From: Pisolithus tinctorius
Lineage: Eukaryota > Basidiomycota > Agaricomycetes > Boletales > Pisolithaceae
Direction: 5' to 3'
NCBI GenBank assembly: GCA_024663395.1
Contig: JANFAH010000075.1
Coordinates: 1-64,000, forward strand
Length of the DNA: 64,000 nucleotides
A model generated the notes under the pieces. It was not told the origin of the DNA, ran no database searches, and was given only the letters and a program-made list of their open reading frames with translations. The position numbers and the translations under genes are program-made. Positions within the stretch are counted from its first letter, which is position 1, and each line of letters opens with the position of its first letter. This document shows, one piece after another, positions 9,730 to 20,788 of this stretch.

Positions 9730-12700
9730 TCAAGAGAACATGCGTCCGTGGACGACCCGACGGTCGGAAAGATTGTATTTCTCTGCGATTCTGTCGAGGC
9801 AACAGGTTCAGTCAGGTGCTCTGCACAATCAAGCGAGCGTACTTACTTCGCATGCTGCGATGGTATTGCGAGAGTATCAGATTGGTTTGTTGCCTGCAGT
9901 TGCTCCCTCACGAATGCGTTCTGAGCCCCATACCAGTTACGAGAGTAGAAATCAATAGGTAGCCCTTTCACTGGAGGTGCCTTGCTCTCATTTAAACTAG
10001 CCGTCCTAAAGTGTGGCCAGGCACCAGCTGTTGTCTGCCATTTACCATTGTATCGGAGGCGCAGGTGGAGGGAATCCAGCATTCGTAGCCAAGCAGTGAC
10101 TTGTTTAGAGCGCCAGTCCTTCTCCAGGATGTAGTACGTCACCTCGCCCCGGTGACCTTCGTGGTCAGATTCATCAGAACTCATGCCATCTTGGCCAAGC
10201 GATTCCACTATAGCGACTGCACGATCTTTGATTTCCCCGTATTCATAGGCAGTCTGCAGACGACGGCCGTAGAGCTTCAACAGTCTTAGATATGCGAAAA
10301 CATGTGTAGGTAGTTAGTAGCTTACCTCGTGCTTTCTTTGACGACGACGATTTCGAGCTTTACGTTCCGTTTTATCCTTGTCATCCAGTTCTTTGACCTT
10401 GTACCGCGTTCTTAATGTCATTACATGAGTCAACCACGCCTTCGCAACGTATTCCAGTGTATGGTTTTCTCCTTGGCGACCTCGGTGACGTTTCAGATAC
10501 TCTTGGGCGAAGACAAGTGCAGCAGATTTGTTCCACTCAGAGCGTGGCAAACCTTCCAGGTCTATGCGAAAATCTTCGACTGTGCAGCATGGCCCACTCT
10601 TGGGATCCCATGCACTGATGTCCCTCCGACCGACGGACCGTGGCAGATCTTCGTGGTCTTCTATGCCCAAAAGCTCTTGCCCGAGCTCCCGAACAGATTT
10701 CTAGACGCCGAATTTGTCAGCGGTTCTGGGGTACATGTGTGTCTGGCTCGTCTACCTTGAATTCATTGTAACTTGGTGCTCGGGGTTTCGGGAGTTTCTT
10801 TATCTTCTTAGAGGTAGACTTACTCGTTTGTGATGGGCTTGTCCCGGCGCCATTCTCAGCGGATTGATTCGTCAGACCTGGAAGTGCCTTCTCTAACGCG
10901 ACGGCGACAGAAGACTCGACGATCTTCCCAAGTTCCTGCCAAATGTTTGCTCGAATCTTACTCTCGATGCTGTCCTGGAGGTCTTGTAACTCGCGTATCC
11001 TCGCAGGGCTGGTATTCTAAGTTTATTGATACGTGAGAATGACAGCAATTGGAACACAAGGTAACGAGCTACCATTGACTGTGGCTGGGGATGCTGATTG
11101 GTTTTGTCATTACACTCTGCCTGACAGCCTGTCTTTCGACCAGGAGTAGATCCTCCAGATGGTCGAGGAGGTGGTTGAGGAACCAGCGGAGGGGGCGTAA
11201 AAAAACCGTCCTCGAGAGGCTGAGAAAAAGTAAGAGGATCAGGGCCTGGAGCCTATGAGGGCTTGTAAGCCACAGATCGAGTGACCCACAGGCGAAAACA
11301 AACTTTGGATTTCCCTTTCACACTAGCGACATCTTCAACTCGACCGCGTTTTGGTCTAACGGTGGCAACCTGCAAGGCCCATTAGCTATCGGTGTGTGGA
11401 CTTAGACCAGTGCAAACCGTCATTGTATTGTTGACATCTCTTGCACGCACGGATTTGGAGGGTCCCGCGTGAACGCCAACAGCCTACGAAGTAGTCCTTG
11501 TTCAGAAAGGCCAGAAACACCAAATTCGGTACGTACCTTATTTTTACTCTTCACAGCAAACTCTGATTGCTCCCCACCCTGTTCTGGCACACTTGATGTC
11601 TATGAAAAATCCGAATTCGGTATGGGATATCAATCTGCGCCCAAGATCCAAGCTTACTTCGACATCCATCAACTGAAAGGTATTTCCAAGCATATCGTCG
11701 TCACTCATACCACCATCGCCTTCCTCAGTAGTGTCTGAGTCCGAGTCCGAGTCTGAGCCCGAGCCCGAGCCCGAGTTTGAGTCCTTGACGGCTCCTGCGA
11801 GCACGGATTTAGAGGGTCCCGCGTGGACGTCAACAGCCTACGAAGCGATTCACGTCCAGAAACGCCAGAAATGCCAAACTCAGTACGTACCTTATTTTTC
11901 CCCTTCATAGCAATCAGATCTCCTACCCCCGAGTTTGAGTCCTTCACGACTCGTGCGAGCACGGATTTAGAGGGTCCCGTACGGACGTCAACAGCCTACG
12001 AAAAGATTTACGTCCAGAAAGGGCAGAAACACCAAACGCAGTACGTGCCCTGTTTTTCCCCTTCACAGCGGTCAGATCTCCTGCTTCATAATGCTCCCCA
12101 CCCTGTTCTGGCACGCTTGATGACTATGAAAAATCCGAATTTAGTGTAGGATATCAGACTTGCGCCCAAGATCTAAGCTTACCTCGACGTCCATCAACTG
12201 AAAGGTATTTCCAGGCATACCGTCGTCATTCATACCACCATCATCTTCCGAGCCAATGTCCGAGCGAGAGTCTGAGCCTGAGTCTCCTTCATCCTCTTGT
12301 TCCTCGCCTTCGCCGGGTCCAACTCCAATGCTGTCACCAACAGCGGGATCGAACTCCTCGGTAGCCTGGTCGTCAGTGGTACGAATGTTGACGTTAGAAA
12401 AAGCTTCCTCCCCGTCTTCCCCGCCCTCGCTGGAGGTAGCTCCGCAAGAGACTTCCCTGTCGTCGTCGTCGCCGTCGTCGTCTCTCTCTCCCTCCCCATC
12501 AGCTTGGTCATCAGTACCAGGAATAGATCCCTTCATTGACTCAGTTCTAGGGGGATCCTGCATGTCATCCGTGGCCTCGTTAGTGTTACTTGCTCCAGAT
12601 CCAGAAGGTGCAGGCGCCTCCTGAACATCTCCAATGTCTCCCTCCAGGTCCACGTCAGCAGTAGGCTCAGCTGCCAGGGGGGTGGGTTGCTCTCGTTCTA

Positions 12701-13301
12701 GGTCCACCTCCCTTCTGCGTTTTCTGACCCGAAAAAAATCGGGACGTAATGTAGGAACATCTTCAGATTTGTCATGGTCGCGGTCGTCTTCACTGCCTTT
12801 CTCGTCTTCCTCTCGGCCCCTTTTTCTTCCTGTAACCTATAGGAATACTCGGTACGCTTGAAAACACTAGACAAAAAAAAATCACCTTCAAATTATCCCC
12901 CTCGCGACGTTCATGCTGCGGTGCATTGGTATCTGCTGTGTTTGAAGCCGTCTGACGCACACAAAATCAAGCGTAAGTCTAATGCCAGAGACGACAATTA
13001 ACGACGTACATTTTCTCCGAGTGCACCACGCGTTATCTTGTTAAAAAACCCCACCAATGCGCCTGCAGATGAAGAAAGAAAGCGCTTCGTCGGTGACATT
13101 GGGGGTGTGGGTTCTTCCGCGACGGTATCCTCGATGGGTTTAGCATTCGTGTCTGATGCATCCTGTTAAGACGAATGTCATGTGCTGGTTAGTAATTACA
13201 AACAGAGTTATAAAACGAACCTTGTCATGACTAGAGGCTCGAGGATGGCTAGGGGGCGGAGTTGGCAACGGACCTTGACGTTTTGCCTTGCGACGTGCCA
13301 T
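9730..13301 (-). CDS. Unknown acidic, largely disordered multi-exon protein
   Basis: I do not recognise the function. The start is ATG 13299-13301 (MARRKAKRQGPLPTPPPSHP). A following exon holds SPTKRFLSSSAGALVGFFNK. A long acidic Asp/Glu/Ser-rich exon covers about 12707-12180 and includes DDDGDDDDREV. Exons at about 11370-10700 carry VATVRPKRGRVEDVASVKGK, a proline-rich segment and a helical segment (ARIRELQDLQDSIESKIRAN). The conserved C-terminal part (10670-9730) has SVRELGQELLGIEDHEDLPR, EWNKSAALVFAQEYLKRHRG, a lysine/arginine-rich run, LYGRRLQTAYEYGEIKDRA, and a last exon KIAEKYNLSDRRVVHGRMFS ending in TGA at 9730-9732. Introns are short. Exons and introns at 11.45-12.25 kb are tandemly duplicated. 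The final ~0.8 kb lies inside the palindrome arm, so a second copy exists at 1-809. Exon borders are approximate; nuclear location is a guess from the basic and acidic runs. Confidence 0.6.
11449..12245. repeat. Tandem duplication of exon/intron blocks inside the acidic-protein gene
   Basis: The block 11449-11735 is repeated at 11959-12245 (offset about 510 bp). Both copies contain ACGGATTTRGAGGGTCCCG, CAACAGCCTACGAA, CCCCACCCTGTTCTGGCAC, GAAAAATCCGAATT and CATCAACTGAAAGGTATTTCC in the same order. A partial third copy covers about 11800-11935. Between them lies a hexamer run (GAGTCC/GAGCCC) at 11736-11785, coding for alternating Ser/Asp or Arg/Ala depending on frame. Intron-like ends (GTACGTACC...TTCACAGC on the plus strand) are duplicated with the exons. 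Confidence 0.85.
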
Positions 13302-13969
13302 CTCTCGGCGTGTTTCGGCTGTTTATACCGTCAACGACGAAACGTGGGTGCAACAGCCGAAAAGGGTACCTCGGGACAGGGCGTCTGGCGCGATCTTTGC
13401 ATAGGGATGAAAGGGCTTGTATGTAGGGCCGCCTGTAGGAACGGCCTGCGGCGTTCCACGCCGCATGCGAGTGCGGATATGTCGTAAATCGACTTGGGAC
13501 ATGGGTTGTATGAGCTCGAAATCCTAGTGGCGCGGCCCCAAGGGTGAAGGACCTTATAAGTCACGGAGGACACAAAGAAGAGGGGTTAACAAAGAAATGG
13601 ATTTAGAGCTGTTCGGCGACATTCGTTGGGCTAGTTCCTGCTAGACTCCTTCGATAAGAATAAGTACACCATCCAAGGGGTTCGAAAGGCGAGAGCATTG
13701 CGACAACTGGTCAAGCTTCAAGGTCAGGATCTTGCTCGTATGCAGAAACTTCATGCCAGGTAAATGTCGCCTACGGCAGTATTGGAAGACGCACTTTCCA
13801 TTTTCGCGGTGTGGATATTGCCTTTGTCGTGGATTATCGGGCCTAACCGCACTTGTCAACAGCACGTTTTCGATCGTGGCGCTTTCGCTTTCGTCGTCCG
13901 GGTATTAGGTAAGTCCTGGCCGATTAACACCGATGCGGGGGGGAATCCGAGTGAAAATCGGGTGGCAAC

Positions 13970-15075
13970 AGTGAGGGAGTGGCGTTCGCGCATCTTCTTA
14001 TGATTGTAGCCTTCATCGCGAACTTAATCCAATCGGGGGGAACAAACCAGATGACCTTCCACGACGACAGATAAGCTCGAGTGTACGCCAAACATTTGAC
14101 GTGGAAACCTACTCAGACCCAATAATGCCGACCCAGCGATGGTCGTGAAACCCAATGGGCATAAGCAGCGACCGTCGATGAAACACGATGAAACAAGTAT
14201 AGTGACGCAGGATGCACTCGTGAGAGCATAAGCGTGGCATTCCATGAAGAAGAGCCCATGCGAACGGGGGACGAAAATCGACGCTTGAGAGATCGATCCC
14301 AACCTGGAGGTATACAATTATGTACAGTTGAGGGTCATTGCTGCTCGAGGTTAGTGTAACGCCGGATTTATCGTTGAAGAACGAGGGCGATACTGGACAT
14401 AATGAATAAACGATGTCATAGGACCAAGGGAAAATACGCACGTCCACGAATCTGGCGTCATCGAAGGCAAGACGTGGTCGTCGGAGAGGGTCATGACAGT
14501 GGTATCGTTGAGCAGGGCATGCTCGGCGCCACGAAAGGAAGTCGTAGCCAAACGCGAACGCGAGAATAGCGAAGCAGACGACAATACGGATAGTCAGGGC
14601 ACAAGGTAGACGGAGTAGTCACGCATATGCTGGAAGGACACAGGGGAGCCTCGGATAGCTAGACAATAGTGGAGAGATTGGGTTGCGTAAGGACGATATC
14701 GGCAGCAACTCAAGTAGCGTCAGAGGCGCCCTCATCAGCAATGCCGACGTTGGCGCGGGAAAGAGCAAGTTAGCGTCGTTAGCACCATCACTACACGATG
14801 TTCGGGGAAGACACCAGCTAAACCACCGGCATCGAGAACGAGTTCATACGTTTGCCTCCAGGGGAAGGACCATCCTTGAGCACCTTGATCTTGACACCGA
14901 GAGCCAGAGCGTCGTCAATTGTCTGGTTGGTATCCTCACCGTGGTTCTCCATGCGAGATGCATATGCAGCGAGAAGAACAATGTCATTGGCGGACAAGGG
15001 ACCGTGTGTATGGATAGTTTCCGACACCAGCAAGTTCATCAATACCTTTCTGCTGAAAATCGTTGGCGGAGTTTG
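13970..15075 (-). pseudogene. Decayed plasma-membrane H+-ATPase (P-type, PMA family)
   Basis: Reading the minus strand, family segments appear in the correct order but scattered over three frames. These are HTHGPLSANDIVLLAAYASR (15025-14960), DAGGLAGVFPEHRVV (14830-14785), the hinge-type SRANVGIADEGASDAT followed by AADIVLTQ (14770-14690), the membrane segment TIRIVVCFAILAFAFGYDF (about 14590-14530), LLNDTTVMTLSDDHVLPSMT with PDSW (14525-14445), SQASIFVPRSHGLFFMECHA (14300-14220) and DWIKFAMKATIIRR (about 14030-13980). The region upstream of the N-terminal half, including the phosphorylation DKTGT segment, is absent: the sequence stops at 15.04-15.08 kb, where the second inverted repeat begins. 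Multiple frameshifts and stops show it is dead. Family assignment is secure because at least six segments occur in order. Confidence 0.88.
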
Positions 15076-16485
15076 AGGACATGATAAGAGCCTCCTACCT
15101 AATAGTGCCAGCTTCGACTAGCGACACCCGAGTGGCGTGAATTCGCTGATGAGTCATCATGTCTTCGCTCGAACACAAAGGCGTCAGTTTCGGAATCGTT
15201 CGTCCGGGCGAAATCGCATATCGTTTTCAAGAAAACGATCAACCATAGGTCCAGGTCCAGGATCTTTCATATCGCTGCAGCAGCCCCGCTGACCATGGCT
15301 TTCATACTCGAGCAGGGCTTTCATGTCGTGCGTCGTCGTCGTCTTCTTCCAGGCTCGTCTGCCCTGTGCGCTTTAGAGATTAGGCTTACATAATAGCGAT
15401 GTTCCTCTGACAAGCCAATGGCGATTACTGTCGATTGGCCCAGCGGTTCTGGGGATGTCCGGGACGGAATGAAAGACAGTAGGTCCTCGCGAACCCATGC
15501 ACTTTACTCCCGTTTTGGCTTCCACGAACCGTCCATTTTCAGATCAATATGTGTGGCATTGAATCTCCCTGCCCGTCTTCTCGTGATCGAAAGACATGAA
15601 GCTATCGGGTGGGGCGTCGACTTTGTCCCGACGGTGACGACAGCGATATCTGACCAAACAAATGTTTTGGAACCGGGACTCATCACACCCGAATTTCAGG
15701 CCGTCGGTCGCTGGCCGGGATGCCACAAGATTCCGAAGCCGCCCTTGTGCGGAAACCTTCGTTACACTTACAAGCTGATATATGGGGCCTTGATTCCAGT
15801 CAAGTTGGTTTGGTATACCTCGCCGCTTTCATACCAGCTCTGGTCTGTCAGTTAAATCTCATCTAGCTGCACACCTTCTGACTTCTTGTGGCGCCGCCCA
15901 TCGCCGGTTGGCCTAGTTGACCGAGTAGGAACAGACTACATTACGGTATCGAGCTGGCCGCCGTGTCACGGAACATGTAGGCGTACGCAGCTTCTTTCTC
16001 AGCGGGTCCAGGCTACCCTCACAATTCAGTTTTCCCAAGCTCTTGAACGTTCGACGCTAGAGGCTTTGGTTAAATACGACGACCAAGGGATTCGATACAC
16101 TACATGCAACGAAATCCACAAAAATCGTGGCTGTCGCAGAGCGAATGTTATTTACTTTTCTTCTTCTTCATGCTTACTTCGTCGACGTATTATGAGACAA
16201 ACACTATAAATATTTACTGTGAACTGATAAGCACGAGAAAAAATCACCGCGCTGTGGACTGCCCAGAGGGGTGGGTGTATTATCAACAAGTGGTCAAGCA
16301 CAATTTCTACCGCTGGGTAAGTATCAAACAACGCTACCGTATAACAGTTAAGTGACCCCACAAAACTCGCGTCAACTGTCAGAACAACTGAGCGCAGACA
16401 TGGTAAAAGGGTACGGCAATCAAAACCATGAGGTCCAGGTCCAGGAGAGTGGGTAGGATGCTGCAGAAGCGCATCTAATAGGCCA
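15037..16485. repeat. Left arm of the second inverted repeat
   Basis: This is the reverse complement of about 25,970-27,420. The outer end is at CATCAATACCTTTCTGCTG (15037) against its complement ending at 27,420; the inner end is near GCATCTAATAGGC (16465-16485). A 145-codon frame inside is translated identically in both arms. A few substitutions and single-base indels appear towards the inner end. The arm includes the 3' end of the F-box/LRR gene, so the other arm holds an extra copy of that gene's 3' end. Confidence 0.93.
15418..15855 (+). other. 145-codon open frame, identical in both arms of the second inverted repeat
   Basis: The frame begins at ATG 15418 (MAITVDWPSGSGDVRDGM) and ends LSYQLWSVS. 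The other copy at 26,601-27,038 (minus) translates identically. No domain is recognised, there is no signal peptide or membrane segment, and no adjoining exon is evident. The region may hold an old gene fragment, but it could equally be a chance frame carried in a recent duplication. Confidence 0.3.
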
Positions 16486-17917
16486 GTTGACGTCATCCCG
16501 TAGACGCTCAGGTGTTGCACAGCCGGATACATTGACAGGATTTTGGTCCAAGCACGAATGGGAATTTTGTCGTCGCAATCCGTGCCAAAAATGAAATGCA
16601 GACACTGCACATGCGGGAGGGAGGGAAAGGAGCCGGCTATATGGGTGGCATCCCAGGGGACGACACTGGGCCATTCTAAGGATAAATGGATGACATGTGG
16701 GACAGATGGTGCGCCAACGCAAGCAATCGCCTCTGGAAACCCAAAAACTTGGATTGACATTGCAGCGTAATGGATCTCCACCGTGCGGTATGTGGTTAGT
16801 CGACCACACGCCGCCGCAACAGACAAAAGATGATTCAAATCAGCGGTGCTATCTTGGGCACTCAGATCTTCAGAGTGAACTTCTAGTACCTGGAGGCAGG
16901 GGGTAGTAAGGGATTCCAGTAAGAACGCCGTATGCACTGCAGTAGCTTCCAAAATGACTGTGCGAAGACATGAAAACGATATTCTTGATGCGTTAGATGG
17001 AGGAACAGATTGCTGCAGGGCTTGGCGAATGACAAGGACCTGAAGGAGAGGCATATCCAGTAAAAACGCCATCAAATTGTTCAGAGACAATCTGGAATCT
17101 GCGGGGAGATGGCAGAGAGTGAAATTTCGCAGATTACGAAAGCCTTCAGGGTGGAACAGCAGCCAGTGGACCCCGAAATTTTCGATGTGCAGATGACGAA
17201 GAGCTGGTGCTCTGAGCTCGAGTGCGGGAATTGTTGGCCTAGCGAACACTTCGGGAGAGTTGTAGCCAACCAGGATGAGTGTTTTCAGGTTGGGTGTAAA
17301 CCTTGGGATGCAGCGCCACCATTATCGTCATGTGTTCAAGGGGTAGGTGTAAGTAAACGGAGCGGACCCGATGTGGTGTGGCAAACGCCTGAGAGACATT
17401 GTTCTCCGCAGTTAGTACGTCCCGCCGATAAACAATCGATCCGAAGATATTCTCCGAGTAGTTGAGTGCGTAATCCCAGGAGACGTCCAGCAGATGTGGC
17501 ATAGAACGCTGTATCATCATTGCCACCCACTCTCCGTTGTCGTTGGCAAAATTGATCGCACGAGCCCAAAGTCGGGGAGAAGTGGTGGTGATTACTCGCC
17601 ACTGGCGGCACACATGACTACAAGCTACCAGTGAGTGGCTCCCGGCTTCTGAGTCCGCAACATATCGAAAGATATCCAGAAAGGAGCTCCACTGGAAGGC
17701 TCATGATGGGCGAAAAGGAGTTTAGACCCTCATGCAAGCACCGGACAAGTTCAAGGAGACGCGCGACCTCTGCACTAATAACTAAAGGATCAGCAGCGCT
17801 CAGTGGAAATGATGACTGGTATTGGGGCTGTAACCGTGCATCGGCAGATCGCAATTTTCGGGATCGCTGATATCGAAGAGTAAATAGTACTGCACCAATA
17901 ATTGAGATCACCGACAA
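16152..17917 (-). pseudogene. F-box/LRR-like protein gene with two apparent frameshifts
   Basis: The N-terminal exon (from about 17,917) has a membrane-like or signal-like start, then an acidic/leucine segment and the F-box core LPVELLSGYLSICCG with REPLTGSL. The frame then shifts by one base near 17,628 (an in-frame TAG follows) and continues with HVCRQWRVITTTSPRLWA, a typical F-box second half. A second one-base shift near 17,312 joins HLPLEHMTIMVALHP to FTPNLKTLILVGYN. From 17,249 to 16,152 a 365-codon frame gives leucine-rich, LRR-like sequence (LRHLHIENFGVHWLLFHPEG, LLQVLVIRQALQQSV, CLRSVVLTVD). The expected role is substrate recognition in an SCF ubiquitin ligase. The 3' end lies inside the inverted-repeat arm, so the ending may be new sequence. 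Either a pseudogene or two sequence errors. Confidence 0.7.
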
Positions 17918-18708
17918 GAATATCAGAATTCCACACTAACCAGGAATCGCGGTTGCCACAAACAGGATTAAGGACGGGATTGTCATACTGACGCAGTTGG
18001 TAACTGGTAAATTACCAGAGACCAACGCGTCAATATCCTGTAGTTTCCTCTCTTTTAACCACCTCAAAACAAAGGAGGAGTGGCAGGGCGGAGAATTATC
18101 CCGACGCCTGCCACAAATCACGGGAACTCACCCATTCTTTGTTATGCTAGCATTCACGCGCATTGCCAGACCGGAGGCCAAGGTTATGGTAACTCGGAGA
18201 ATGCCGTCCAGGGCTCGGCATAAACCTAGCTTGCGACTTTGCTGAGGTGCAATCGCGAGACCACACCGAAGAGATCAGAGAGCATTCGAAAGCAACAGGC
18301 AACCTACGCAGATACCGCACCAGTTGCCTCTAGATCTTCCACTGGCCGTATTACACCTCAGCTGGCTCCCTCTCAAGCTCGACCCTCTACTACACATCCC
18401 GAACCCACAGACGTTTGACGGTCGGAATTCATGTTTCTGCTATGAGGTTAGCTCTAAGGACCGTTCGGGTAATTTGCGGTCAGACAAGGTTGGTAACGGG
18501 TCGCTAGGAAGCGGTGAAGGCGCAAGGAGAAGAGAATTGTATGGAGGTATTCTGCGGGGGGTGGTCCTATTGTGCATTCACATCTAGTTTTCATCCATAC
18601 AATATCCATCGAGTAAGATATTCACAGATAACCAACTCATTCATATACTATCTGCAACACACAAGATTGACAGTAGGCGTTCCCAGCAAGCATCCCTTCG
18701 TATCCTCT

Positions 18709-19399
18709 TCAAGTATCACCGATGAATGAATCCAACACAGGCACCAATTGGACTCGACTTGCTGCAAGCACCCCTCGCGTTTCCCGAGCAACAGCACTCA
18801 TCCCATCCAACAGTCCATGCAGAGTAAAGGCTGGTACGGGCGCACTTGTGACATGGTTGCGGCATGTGGGACAAGTGCGCTGTGAAAATGGACGTCTTTC
18901 TACCTGCTTTGCGAAGAAACTCTCCAGGCATGAACAACAGTAGGTGTGTCCGCAGTCAGGTAGCCTATGGTTATAGCGTTGCGTTAGTGCGACTGGTCCA
19001 CGGATCGATAATGACTCACGTGAGTGGTTGGCAAAGCAGGCCAAGGCATATGGCACAGGACAAGTCACGTTCAGCCGTAGCAAATATCTTAAAACAATCC
19101 ATCAGTGGCTTCATACTCGATCGGCAGAATACATCCATTACCTTCTGGATAGCCTCCCAAAAATTGTTTCTAGTAGTAGCAAGCTCCCTGCGCAACGCCG
19201 TGTTGTGATCCATCTGAATCTCGCATGTGCAAGCGGACCTGAGTTGTAAATCATAATAAAATGGGAGACGAACCAGCGGCCCGACGATGGAAATCGTCTT
19301 TGTTCCAGGTTCTGCAGGCTCAAGGGCATCGTGAGAAATAACAACGAAGCCTTCATCATCGTCCATCCTGTCAGGGTTGGGGGGTCGTGCTTTATTCAT
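18709..19399 (-). CDS. RING-finger protein (C3HC4 type), two exons
   Basis: The start is ATG 19397-19399. Exon 1 (19399-19020) and exon 2 (18964-18709) are joined by a 55-nt GT-AG intron with phase preserved, giving about 211 residues. The N-terminal part has an acidic opening, PDRMDDDEGFVVISHDALEP, and a helical middle (ALRRELATTRNNFWEAIQKV). The RING spans the splice: LSCAICLGLLCQPLT, then LPDCGHTYCCSCLESFF, then CPTCRNHV, which supplies the Cys and His ligands of a C3HC4 RING. The likely role is an E3 ubiquitin ligase or an adaptor; the substrate is unknown. It sits between the F-box gene and the 310-aa gene, inside the interior of the second inverted repeat. No break is seen. Confidence 0.85.
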
Positions 19400-20788
19400 G
19401 TAGCTGTTAAGGCTTCTTACAGTCGGAATATAAGAGTGAGCAGCTGGGGAGGTTGCATGTGAGTCGCATTCTGCTTTTAAGCATCGTCATCGCACTGCTG
19501 AAGCTTCATTTGACCTGGAATACGACCACAATTTTCAGTGCACCAACCCAACAAAGGAGGTCATAACGACAAACGACATCCTTAATACAAAGTCCAACAA
19601 AAGCTCTTTATCACCCCTGTTGAGCTAGAACACAGCAAGGAGCAGCTGGCGAGATTACTCACACAGTGAACCGGCAGAACACGTAAGGACGAGGAGACAC
19701 CTTAGATCAGTGTTCTGCTGGTCAGCGAACTTCACTGAAGTTGACTTGAACGTAACTTTCAGCGGTTTCTTGAGTCATTCTCTTTGCGTAGCAACTGCTG
19801 AGGCTGTGCTTTTTGTCGGCCAGTCACGTGTGCATGAGCCTGAGATAATCTACGTGTGAGATGGACTTCGGGCACTGCAAAACATTCAGTAACTAGTGTG
19901 AACGTTCACTGACTGGCAGAACATTGCCTTTAATATCACAGTGAACAGTACAAGATCCGCGAAAACGTCGAATTACGGCTGATTTTTTCAATACACAGAA
20001 CCACTCCGATTCATGGACGGAGACGAGGTTTACGACAAACTAACTTGAGCGAAGCGGGGATGTTTGGTCGCTATCCCGCCGGCCCGGGGTAAAGTTATTG
20101 CGGCACTAATAATGTACTTATGAAGGGATCCCCAGTGAAAGAATCGTGAAAGAAAATGGTCACTACGGGCAGTGCTCTTCCTTCTGTCTTCTTTCTGTCA
20201 ATATGCTTTATCCCTCCCATATCAATGGTGTGACCCCATCATGCTCATTCGCCACTCCAGGTTTAGGCGACGGCAGGTTCAAAAAGTCCATGCCTCCAAC
20301 TCGAGTGGGAGCCTCTCCTTGTTAGTCGCCCTTACCTATCGCCGTTCGTTGCTTGTGATTATTCAATACCCTCGTGGCCTCCTTTCTGGTAAAGGTATGA
20401 TAGTGCCAGAGAAGCCCGTCACATTCTTTGTAGATATTCCTCCTCGGCCTGGCGTCACTCTCGAGCGCGATGTAAGGCTAGATGCTACCCGTTAGTAACT
20501 CATCCTTAACATCTTGATAGGACGTCCCTATCTTTCGCCAACTGTTCCCCGTTCGTCGGCAGCGTTCCAAACTGTACCTCAACCCCCCAAGCGTAGCAAG
20601 GCAAGTGGCAAGTTTCGTGTTCGGGTCTTCTCATACTAACCCTCGTCCACCGCAGCTATATCACTTCTGTTACCCACCGTCGCTTAGGTCGATCTAATTC
20701 GTCTAAGTATCTAGTTGACAAACATTCAAATATTCGGTGAGACTTTCTTCCCGACGCAGGTCTGATTTGTTCACACAACTGCAGTGCG
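19400..20788. other. Non-coding interval upstream of the RING gene
   Basis: I see no convincing gene here. A 107-codon frame (20,172-20,495) beginning MLFLLSSFCQYALSLPYQWC has a signal-like hydrophobic start but no family match. A GTTAGTAAC-type boundary follows it, so it could be an upstream exon of the 310-aa gene; this is only a possibility. Confidence 0.4.

Larger units (their letters stand above)
7657..10549. repeat. Right arm of the first long inverted repeat
   Basis: This is the reverse complement of 1-2876. It contains an intact copy of the small unknown gene (7915-8654, minus) and the 3' exons of the large unknown gene (9730-13301, minus). Homology to the left arm is visible as far as 10553, where the window runs out of left-arm sequence, so the outer end is not determined. 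A third partial copy of this arm lies at about 27,614-28,560. Confidence 0.93.

Noticed and set aside
18324..18587. An 87-codon plus-strand frame downstream of the F-box gene
   Set aside because: No domain, no intron signals and no start context. Likely chance.
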